This document shows positions 1 through 5,253 of a stretch of 5,485 nt of DNA, in pieces. How positions within the stretch are numbered: the stretch's first letter is position 1; the number at the start of each line of letters is the position of its first letter. This DNA comes from an uncultured Desulfobacterales bacterium (GTDB lineage Bacteria; Desulfobacterota; Desulfobacteria; Desulfobacterales; UBA11574): positions 1 through 5,485 of the forward strand of contig CALANC010000063.1 in the NCBI GenBank assembly GCA_937925895.1. The letters are read 5' to 3'. The position numbers and the translations under genes are program-made. The notes beneath the pieces were generated by a model, which had not been told where the DNA came from, did not search any database, and worked only from the letters and a program-made list of their open reading frames with translations.

Positions 1-697
1 ATGTGGTCTTTGTATACCGTCGTGTGCGGAAGGTGCGTTGGAAATAATAGACGGCAAAGCCCGGATGATTTCTGAAAACTTGTGTGACGGACTGGGTGCG
101 TGTTTAGGGGATTGTCCGACCGGTGCGCTTAAAGTCATCGAGCGGGAAGCCGACGATTTCGACGAAGAGGCTGTTGAAAAACATCTGGAAGAACAAGAAA
201 AACTCGAGGAAGAAATATCACCGCCTTGCGCTTGTCCGTCGGCAGCCATGAAAACCTTTGCTCCTATGGATGCCATTCCTACCGCCAAAAGCCCGACCGC
301 CGTCGAGGGCATCGCTGAATCCGCCCTTTCCCATTGGCCGATCCAAATTAGCCTTATACCTCCGCAGGCCCCGTTTCTTAAAGGTGCTGATCTTCTGGTA
401 CTGGCAGATTGTGTTCCGGTAGCATTTCCGAATCTGCACCAAGATTTTTTGCCGGGTAAAGCGGTCACCCTGGGATGCCCCAAGTTGGATGATGGGCGTG
501 AGTATATCGATAAATTTGCAGAAATTTTTAAAACCGCAGGTATCAATAGCATCACTACGCTCATTATAGAAGTCCCGTGTTGCGGAGGCCTTCCCATGAT
601 CGTAAAAAAGGCCTTGGAAAAGTCCGGGAAGGAAATACCCATGGAAGAAGTGGTTTTTAGCGTCGGGGGAGAGCTTCTGGAACGAAAGAGAACCTAG
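1..697 (+). CDS. 4Fe-4S dicluster ferredoxin-like protein, 5' end missing
   Basis: The reading frame is open to the left edge (first full codon at base 2), so the true start lies outside the window. A TTG at 38 is internal, because the Fe-S motif begins before it. 231 residues are visible. The N-terminal part is a ferredoxin fold: C1-x2-C4-x3-C8 followed by AEGAL is the tail of a first cluster motif whose first cysteine is off the edge. The second motif is C28-DGLGA-C34-LGD-C38-P, in which the usual second cysteine is Leu31. An acidic linker (about 45-75) leads to a C-terminal domain with conserved-looking cysteines in PPCACPS, ADCVP, LGCPKLDD and VPCCGG, which may bind a further cluster or redox centre. 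The architecture resembles a family of anaerobe ferredoxin-like proteins sometimes found near hybrid-cluster protein genes (from memory). A cytoplasmic electron-transfer role is inferred; the partner is unknown. It is probably co-transcribed with the MoaD-like gene 17 bases downstream. Confidence 0.88.
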   Translation, partial: CGLCIPSCAEGALEIIDGKARMISENLCDGLGACLGDCPTGALKVIEREADDFDEEAVEKHLEEQEKLEEEISPPCACPSAAMKTFAPMDAIPTAKSPTAVEGIAESALSHWPIQISLIPPQAPFLKGADLLVLADCVPVAFPNLHQDFLPGKAVTLGCPKLDDGREYIDKFAEIFKTAGINSITTLIIEVPCCGGLPMIVKKALEKSGKEIPMEEVVFSVGGELLERKRT

Positions 698-701
698 CCA
701 T

Positions 702-707
702 AGGGAG
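702..707 (+). promoter_or_regulatory. Ribosome binding site of the MoaD/ThiS-like gene
   Basis: AGGGAG lies 7 bases before the ATG at 715, inside the 17-base gap after the Fe-S protein stop. It supports this start and translation from a shared mRNA. Confidence 0.7.
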
Positions 708-714
708 TTGACCG

Positions 715-984
715 ATGAGTTCAGATATTGAGGTGCACCTATTCGGATCTTTGAAAAAGACTCTGGTCGATTCGAATAACCCCCTCATCCAATTGCGTCT
801 CAAAGACCCGACTCCTTTAACCAATGTTTTAGAAAGTATAGAAATAGCTCCAGATTCCGTACAATTGGTGATGGTGAACCACAAAGCGGTACCGAAAGAC
901 ACCCTCATTTATCCGGGGGACCGACTCGCCCTGTTCCCAAAAGAATATGCTGTGTTTGCTGATTGGCGGGATTTTCGATTTTAA
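715..984 (+). CDS. MoaD/ThiS-like beta-grasp protein without Gly-Gly tail
   Basis: This is an 89-residue protein with the ubiquitin-like beta-grasp pattern of the MoaD/ThiS sulfur-carrier superfamily. It has an opening strand IEVHLFGSLKK (5-15), a helix-forming stretch PLTNVLESI (34-42), a strand with VMVNHKAV (52-59), and the family-typical YPGDRLALFP (66-75). True MoaD and ThiS end in Gly-Gly, the site that is adenylated and thiocarboxylated. Here the LALFP block is followed by a 14-residue aromatic tail ending FADWRDFRF, with no glycine, so classical sulfur-carrier chemistry seems impossible unless the tail is processed. It may be a structural or binding module, perhaps related to ubiquitin-like domains such as Ub-Mut7C; that link is inference. 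The start is supported by AGGGAG at 702-707. The gene follows the Fe-S protein gene closely and its TAA (982-984) overlaps the stop of the converging gene. Confidence 0.78.
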   Translation: MSSDIEVHLFGSLKKTLVDSNNPLIQLRLKDPTPLTNVLESIEIAPDSVQLVMVNHKAVPKDTLIYPGDRLALFPKEYAVFADWRDFRF

Positions 985-1262
985 TCGGAGAGACGTTCTT
1001 TGGTTCTCATTATTTTCCAATACTCGATTCTTCTTTGTCTTAACAGGATCGGGTCTTCCAGCGTCATGGTGCTGTCACCATAACCCTCTTTGATTATTCT
1101 GTTGATCTTGACTGCTCGCTTTTTAATAATTTTTTCATATTCAGCCTTTTCTATCGTGTTGTTTTTCGTATCATAATAACGAACATCTCCGGCTAAAGAC
1201 GGTAAAGCATAGGACAAAAAAAGTAGAATAAGAGCAGAAGTGATGAATCGTTTATTTTTCAT
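981..1262 (-). CDS. Small secreted protein of unknown function
   Basis: I do not recognise this 93-residue protein. It begins with a clear Sec signal peptide: basic n-region MKNKR, hydrophobic core about 7-20, and a signal peptidase I-type site after Ser-Leu-Ala at 24 (no lipobox cysteine). The predicted mature part is about 69 residues, starts GDVRYYDTKNN, and is charged and probably helical, with many Lys, Glu and Arg (AEYEKIIKKRAVKINRIIKEG; DPILLRQRRIEYWKIMRTKE). It has no cysteine. It is expected in the periplasm or outside the cell. The ATG at 1262 is preceded by GGAGGG with a 6-base spacer, which makes it a convincing real gene. It stands alone on this strand. Its stop codon (981-983) overlaps the stop of the converging MoaD-like gene. 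Its upstream region coincides with an inverted-repeat element. Confidence 0.75.
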   Translation of the reverse strand: MKNKRFITSALILLFLSYALPSLAGDVRYYDTKNNTIEKAEYEKIIKKRAVKINRIIKEGYGDSTMTLEDPILLRQRRIEYWKIMRTKERLSD

Positions 1263-1268
1263 TGCACG

Positions 1269-1274
1269 CCCTCC
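1269..1274 (-). promoter_or_regulatory. Ribosome binding site of the small secreted protein gene
   Basis: The minus strand reads GGAGGG, 6 bases upstream of the ATG at 1262. This strong Shine-Dalgarno sequence is the main reason to trust the small gene and its start. Confidence 0.75.
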
Positions 1275-1292
1275 ACACGAAAATATGTCTTT

Positions 1293-1434
1293 GAGACCAC
1301 TTTAAAATGTTCAATTTTGTTCAAGGTCAAGGAAGACGAAAATTTTAACCACAGGCAGACATCGAGTATTCCGCGGATTAAAATTTGAGCCTGACACCGA
1401 GATTGGGCAAAAGGGGACATTTTAAAGTAGTCTC
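1293..1434. repeat. MITE-like element with 18-bp terminal inverted repeats
   Basis: GAGACCACTTTAAAATGT (1293-1310) and ACATTTTAAAGTAGTCTC (1417-1434) are reverse complements with one mismatch in 18. Partial pairing continues inward (TTTTG at 1315-1319 against CAAAA at 1408-1412). An inner inverted repeat, AAATTTTAACC (1340-1350) against GGATTAAAATTT (1375-1386), pairs with a single-base bulge. The 142-base unit has no credible gene and sits exactly between two genes, its right end one base from the serA stop codon. This looks like a non-autonomous transposable element or an intergenic repeat family. No clear target-site duplication is visible beyond TT on both sides. An alternative is a long-range mRNA hairpin acting at the 3' end of serA. 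Membership of a named family cannot be shown from one copy. Confidence 0.55.
1301..1330 (-). promoter_or_regulatory. Possible promoter of the small secreted protein gene
   Basis: On the minus strand, TTGACC (1330-1325) matches five of six positions of the -35 consensus, and TTTAAA (1306-1301) lies 18 bases further as a weak -10. It is 38 bases upstream of the ATG. The -10 falls inside the left terminal repeat, so the element may supply the promoter. This is a consensus match only. Confidence 0.3.
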
Positions 1435-1435
1435 T

Positions 1436-3025
1436 TCAATAGGGTTCAAATACAAGCGGCGTCACCGATATAATCAACGGCAGGTCAAGCAACTGGTCGA
1501 TAACGCCTTCAGAAAGGGGGATATTGGTTTTGAGAAAAATAATGCTCATTTTTCCGGTTCCTTCCTGCCCGACCTGCATCTGGTCGATGTTGATATGATT
1601 CCTACCTAAGAGTGTCGCGAAACTCCCGATGGCCCCGGGTTTGTCAAGATTATATATCAGCGCCAGATGACCTTCAGGTATCAGTTCGAGACGGAAATTG
1701 TTTATCTTCACAATTCGTATTTTATTTTTGCCAAACAGTGTTCCTGATACCGTATTGGTAACTTCAGAAGTCATCACGCGAACGGTAATCAGGTTGATAT
1801 ACTCTTCAGAATCGTCACTGGTTGTCTCGTTGACCTTTATCCCCCTTTCCTTTGCCACAGTCCGGGCATTGACAAAATTGACATCGTCTTTTACCACAGG
1901 CGCCAATAAACCTCTTAACGCCGCAATGGAAACAGGTGACAGATCGAGCCCCTTAAAATCTCCGGCATACTCAACGGAAACCTCTTTCAGGGGACCATGA
2001 ATAAGTTGAGCCTGGAGGCTACCGATCTGATTGGCAAGGATCAGCAACGGTTTCAATTTGTTAAGAAGATCACCGGTGACTGATGGGACATTAACCGCGT
2101 TCAAAATCGTGCCGTATTTAAGATAGTCAATAACCTGACCGGCCACATCAACAGCCACTTTGGTTTGGGCTTCCTGGGTTGAAGCCCCAAGATGGGGCGT
2201 ACAAATCAGACGCTCATCCTCAATCAACGGGCATATGCCGGGAGGTTCGTTCTCGAAGACATCCAGTGCAGCACCGGCGACTTTCCCGGACTGCAGCGCG
2301 TCGTAAAGGTCATTCTCATCGACAATTCCGCCCCGGGCACAGTTGATGATCATGACCCCGTCTTTCATTTGCTCAAAAGTGTCCTTGTTCAGCAAACCCT
2401 CGGTTTCCTTTAACCGGGGGACATGCACGGTGATATAATCGGACCTGCCGTACAATTCTTTTAATGAAACACTTTCAAAACCAGCTTTTTCAATCTGTTC
2501 AGGTGTTACAAAAGGATCGTGAACAATTACCTGCATTTTCAGTCCGCGCCCGCGATCGGCAACAATAGAACCGATCTTTCCAAATCCGATAACCCCTAAC
2601 GTTTTATTGAATATTTCCCTGCCTTGCAGTTTTTTCTTATCCCAGCGCCCGGCCTTTAGGGATGCTGTTCCTTCCGGCACATTTCGCGACAGAGCCAGTA
2701 ACATGCCGATGGCATGTTCGGCGGTTGTAATCACATTACCGCCGGGAGTATTCATCACAACGATCCCGCGTTTGGTAGCCGCCGGGATATCCACATTATC
2801 AAGACCGATTCCTGCTCGACCGACAACTTTCAACCGTTTCCCAGCATCTAACAGATCCTCTGATACTTTTGTAGCGCTCCGAATGATCAGCCCGTCATAG
2901 GAACCGATAATGCTTTTGAGCTCTTCGTGGGTCAGGTCTGTTTTGACATCAACGTCAATCCCTTCTTCTTCCCGCAACATTTGGATGCCGGATTCTCCCA
3001 AATTGTCACTGACCAGTACTCTCAT
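1436..3025 (-). CDS. serA: D-3-phosphoglycerate dehydrogenase, long (ASB + ACT) form
   Basis: This enzyme oxidises 3-phosphoglycerate to 3-phosphohydroxypyruvate with NAD, the first step of the phosphorylated serine pathway in the cytoplasm. The ATG at 3025 gives 529 residues, the usual size of the long SerA type. An in-frame GTG at 3046 adds seven residues (MSIRRSR) but lacks the good ribosome site. The substrate/NAD domain has VVGRAGIGLDNVD (67-79), the Rossmann motif GFGKIG (147-152) followed by HD at 169-170, and the catalytic set Arg231 (NCARGG), Glu260 (FENEPP) and His278 (TPHLGAST). All are intact. An intervening allosteric substrate-binding domain (about 320-445) follows, then a C-terminal ACT domain (452-529) with DKPG and NINIDQ-type motif HINIDQMQVGQ, consistent with serine feedback control. 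It is the second gene of a probable operon with the PurD-like gene 27 bases upstream. The stop codon abuts the inverted-repeat element. Confidence 0.95.
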   Translation of the reverse strand: MRVLVSDNLGESGIQMLREEEGIDVDVKTDLTHEELKSIIGSYDGLIIRSATKVSEDLLDAGKRLKVVGRAGIGLDNVDIPAATKRGIVVMNTPGGNVITTAEHAIGMLLALSRNVPEGTASLKAGRWDKKKLQGREIFNKTLGVIGFGKIGSIVADRGRGLKMQVIVHDPFVTPEQIEKAGFESVSLKELYGRSDYITVHVPRLKETEGLLNKDTFEQMKDGVMIINCARGGIVDENDLYDALQSGKVAGAALDVFENEPPGICPLIEDERLICTPHLGASTQEAQTKVAVDVAGQVIDYLKYGTILNAVNVPSVTGDLLNKLKPLLILANQIGSLQAQLIHGPLKEVSVEYAGDFKGLDLSPVSIAALRGLLAPVVKDDVNFVNARTVAKERGIKVNETTSDDSEEYINLITVRVMTSEVTNTVSGTLFGKNKIRIVKINNFRLELIPEGHLALIYNLDKPGAIGSFATLLGRNHINIDQMQVGQEGTGKMSIIFLKTNIPLSEGVIDQLLDLPLIISVTPLVFEPY

Positions 3026-3032
3026 ACGACTT

Positions 3033-3037
3033 CTCCT
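3033..3037 (-). promoter_or_regulatory. Ribosome binding site deciding the serA start
   Basis: The minus strand reads AGGAGAA, with its AGGAG core 7 bases upstream of the ATG at 3025. It lies downstream of the alternative GTG at 3046, so it can only serve the ATG. This makes the 529-residue form the better model. Confidence 0.8.
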
Positions 3038-3052
3038 AATGGACACTTCGAA

Positions 3053-4642
3053 TTAATCCGGATACAGTTCATCCCACTCCATAAAGATCCGACCGGGGTC
3101 CCGCCGAAGATCAAGACGATTCACTTTCTCAAAGGCTGCTTCCTTCTTTTCAAATTCTGCCCTGGGGATATTGCCTTGCTCAAACAGTATCTTTGCTGCA
3201 TCGAAGGTTTCTTCTGCTTCTCGCGGAATCACTTTAACCAGACCTTGGTCAAATGCCTGCAGCAGCGTATTTCTGAGCACTTCCGCTGTCTCGCCCCTCT
3301 TTTGTCCGGGTTTGACGGTAGCATTTTTGCTCAGGTAAAACACCCGGGAACCATCAGAGATCAGGCGTTGATTTTCTTCATCCCAGCTGACGTTTGATGG
3401 TACAATGAGAATGCCCCGTTTAGCGAGGCTCTTGAAGTTGATAACAACCGGTTCATACTTAGTATAAGAATCAGGGTATCCCTTCTGTCCCTGAGGCCCA
3501 CCCGGACCGGTAACAAGAGCCAGACAAATAGAAATTTGATCCGTGCGCACATCCGGCTTAACCTCATCAAGCCTGCCTTCAAGAGCGGACCCTATAAGTT
3601 CGCCTAAGTTTTTTAGTCGCCGCGCAACAACCTGCATTTCAGGTTCACCTGCCCGAATGTTCATTTCGTAGACAAGAATGCCAACCGGTTTTCCAGTAAC
3701 CGGGTCGATGGACACGCGACAGCCTGGATAAAGAATACACGGCCTGAGAATACCTCCCTTCTTCATCTCCTTTACAAAAGGATTGATAACCCTTTCGCCG
3801 ACCATTGCTATAAGTTCAGGTGTTTCGGCAGGGTGCATTCCTATCGCAGCCATCCCACCGGTAACCGGGTTTGTCTGGCTCGGAGGCCCTTCAAAGCGAA
3901 GCGTATAGTCCATGGCGGTTGGAAGAATACAAAAGTTGCCATTCCCGTCAACTAAGGATGTAAAGCTGATTTCAATCTCGGATTTCCATGCTTCAATCAA
4001 AAGCGGCCAGGTATTGTCCCCGTGCCGCATCTTATAATTTTTGCTGTAATCTTTCAGCAATATATTCCAAACATCAAGGATGTCCTCAACCCGGAAAACG
4101 GGTCGGGAACCTTTTCCCCCAGCACTGTAAGGATATTTTAAAACCGCTCCCCCGTGGTTACGCATGAACTCAATGACAATACCCTTTATTTGCTGCAGGT
4201 TTTTCGCATCAACCACCTCGAAGGGTGCGACAGGCACACCGGCCCGCTTCATCCAGACTTTGGCTTCAACCTTATCGCCTTCTATGAATGCCGCTTCTTT
4301 TGTCAAACCGATGATTTGATCACCATAACCGGCCTCGATGAGTTCATTCACCAGCCCTTCGTAGAGCAGATCTTCCGGCATAATAACGATGTAGTCAATC
4401 TCGCCACCCTCAAATGCTTTTACGATAACCTTTTTGTAATCTTCAACCGAGTTTCCAGTGACGGGAAAAATTTTTAAAGGCCATTTTTTCTTTCCCCTAA
4501 CCGCTTCGATTACCGGTCCCATACCGGTCATCCCTTTGATTATGGCACCGATATATTTTTCGCTTTCCACTGTTGACACAGTATAGGCACACATATAGGT
4601 TCTTCCATCCGGTCCTACAAATCCAATCGTCTTCTTTCCCAT
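3053..4642 (-). CDS. PurD-like ATP-grasp ligase (phosphoribosylamine-glycine ligase homologue, divergent)
   Basis: This 529-residue protein aligns by eye with PurD, the GAR synthetase of purine synthesis, along most of its length. IDYIVIMPEDLLYEGLVNEL (82-101) matches the PurD IDLVVVGPE region. GLTKEAAFIEGDKVEAK (112-128) matches GPTKAAAQLEGSKAFAK. LKYPYSAGGKGSRPV (168-182) is the ATP-grasp lysine/glycine loop. IEAWKSEIEISFTSLVDG (216-233) matches the E-GEE-S region. TNPVTGGMAAIG (257-268) corresponds to GPNTGGMGAY. YEMNIRAGEPEMQ (325-337) corresponds to the metal-binding EFNVRFGDPETQ. Differences are clear. The N-terminal GSGGREHAL loop of PurD is replaced by GPDGRTYMC (10-18), FG is replaced by AG in the metal motif, and the protein is about 100 residues longer, with a charged C-terminal extension. 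ATP-dependent ligation of an amino or carboxyl substrate is likely; GAR synthesis itself is uncertain. A GGAAGG-rich ribosome site precedes the ATG. serA follows after 27 bases, hinting at serine/glycine-related metabolism. Confidence 0.8.
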   Translation of the reverse strand: MGKKTIGFVGPDGRTYMCAYTVSTVESEKYIGAIIKGMTGMGPVIEAVRGKKKWPLKIFPVTGNSVEDYKKVIVKAFEGGEIDYIVIMPEDLLYEGLVNELIEAGYGDQIIGLTKEAAFIEGDKVEAKVWMKRAGVPVAPFEVVDAKNLQQIKGIVIEFMRNHGGAVLKYPYSAGGKGSRPVFRVEDILDVWNILLKDYSKNYKMRHGDNTWPLLIEAWKSEIEISFTSLVDGNGNFCILPTAMDYTLRFEGPPSQTNPVTGGMAAIGMHPAETPELIAMVGERVINPFVKEMKKGGILRPCILYPGCRVSIDPVTGKPVGILVYEMNIRAGEPEMQVVARRLKNLGELIGSALEGRLDEVKPDVRTDQISICLALVTGPGGPQGQKGYPDSYTKYEPVVINFKSLAKRGILIVPSNVSWDEENQRLISDGSRVFYLSKNATVKPGQKRGETAEVLRNTLLQAFDQGLVKVIPREAEETFDAAKILFEQGNIPRAEFEKKEAAFEKVNRLDLRRDPGRIFMEWDELYPD

Positions 4643-4648
4643 AACATT

Positions 4649-4660
4649 CCTTCCTTCCTC
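4649..4660 (-). promoter_or_regulatory. Ribosome binding site of the PurD-like gene
   Basis: The minus strand reads GAGGAAGGAAGG ending 6 bases before the ATG at 4642. It is a repeated purine tract with overlapping Shine-Dalgarno registers. It supports this start over any internal methionine. Confidence 0.65.
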
Positions 4661-4930
4661 TTCAGTCTGAGACCTTTAAAAAACGTCCTCTATTGTCATC
4701 TCTGTAACCACTGCCAATCGAATCCTAATTGAGGATCTATTTATTTTAGCCTCCAGTCAACAGAAAATTTTATATAATTCTTCTGGATTTTGTTTGCGCT
4801 TAATTAGGATATCACACTTCAAGTTGTTGAACAACCTCGAGTACCTTGAAATATTCAGGTTAAAACTTTAACTTGATTTTTTCAATCAACGAATCAATAC
4901 TAGATTATTTATCCGGAAATTTTCTTGTCT

Positions 4931-4935
4931 AAAGG
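4931..4935 (+). promoter_or_regulatory. Ribosome binding site of the two-span membrane protein gene
   Basis: AAAGG with a 9-base spacer precedes the ATG at 4945. It is of moderate strength. Confidence 0.5.
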
Positions 4936-4944
4936 TACAGAACG

Positions 4945-5226
4945 ATGACCAAATTTGAGAAAAGATTATGCATTTTTGCGATTATATTTGTGACAATATA
5001 TTTAGGAACAATCGTAATAACCATCAACTCAAGGGTGAGAAATGAGAAAAGGATCACGCAGATCGAGTCTGTGGAGGCTGCCCCGGGTGAGGGACAGATT
5101 ATGTTGGCGGAACTCCTTCTTCCCATGTTAATATTTCTGTCACTGACAATCTGTTTCATTATGGTTAAAAAGAAAAGAACAAAAGCGGTTCAGGCACATG
5201 AAGATTCCGATGAAGAATTTCCCTAA
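4945..5226 (+). CDS. Small two-span inner-membrane protein of unknown function
   Basis: I do not recognise this 93-residue protein. Two hydrophobic stretches are clear: about 8-28 (LCIFAIIFVTIYLGTIVITIN) and about 53-74, within LAELLLPMLIFLSLTICFIM. They are joined by a loop of about 24 residues containing RVRNEKR and EAAPGEG. The basic ends (KFEKR before the first span, KKKRTK after the second) suggest a hairpin with both ends in the cytoplasm, followed by an acidic tail (EDSDEE). The first span could instead be an uncleaved signal anchor; no signal peptidase site stands out. The ATG has an AAAGG ribosome site. The next gene starts 27 bases after the stop in the same direction, so the membrane protein may be made together with the zinc-ribbon/kinase-like protein, possibly as its membrane partner; that link is inference from position only. 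Confidence 0.65.
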   Translation: MTKFEKRLCIFAIIFVTIYLGTIVITINSRVRNEKRITQIESVEAAPGEGQIMLAELLLPMLIFLSLTICFIMVKKKRTKAVQAHEDSDEEFP

Positions 5227-5253
5227 AAGCTGTGTGAAAAACATCTTAATCTC

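Larger units (their letters stand above)
4643..4944. promoter_or_regulatory. AT-rich divergent intergenic region with short dyads
   Basis: This 302-base gap separates the starts of two divergent transcription units and must hold the promoters for both. No gene is visible. Short perfect dyads are present: ATCCT/AGGAT at 4722-4736; ATCCTAATT (4722-4730) against AATTAGGAT (4802-4810); GTTGTT-G-AACAAC (4823-4835); GTTAAA-AC-TTTAAC (4859-4872); and TTGATT/AATCAA (4873-4889). A perfect TATAAT occurs on the plus strand at 4773-4778 but lacks a matching -35. TTGATT (4873-4878) with AATACT (4896-4901), 17 bases apart, is a weak plus-strand promoter candidate. No minus-strand promoter is convincing. 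The dyads could be regulator sites, but short palindromes are frequent in AT-rich DNA. Confidence 0.4.

Noticed and set aside
1293..1434. Reading the inverted repeat as a rho-independent terminator for serA.
   Set aside because: The arms are about 106 bases apart, are AT-rich, and no U-tract follows a compact GC stem.
1385..1609. A plus-strand open frame starting inside the inverted-repeat element and running antisense into serA.
   Set aside because: Most of it is complementary to the SerA ACT domain, it has no ribosome site, and no transposase motif is present.
3026..3046. GTG start giving a seven-residue N-terminal extension of SerA (MSIRRSR).
   Set aside because: AGGAGAA lies between this GTG and the ATG at 3025 with ideal spacing for the ATG, and SerA proteins normally begin at the MRVLVSD-type strand.
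2927..3397. A 156-residue plus-strand open frame across the serA / PurD-like junction.
   Set aside because: It is antisense to two well-supported enzyme genes and shows no family features; it is a shadow of their codon structure.
4929..5159. A 76-residue minus-strand open frame opposite the membrane protein gene.
   Set aside because: It has no ribosome site or recognisable domain, and its hydrophobic content merely mirrors the membrane spans on the plus strand.
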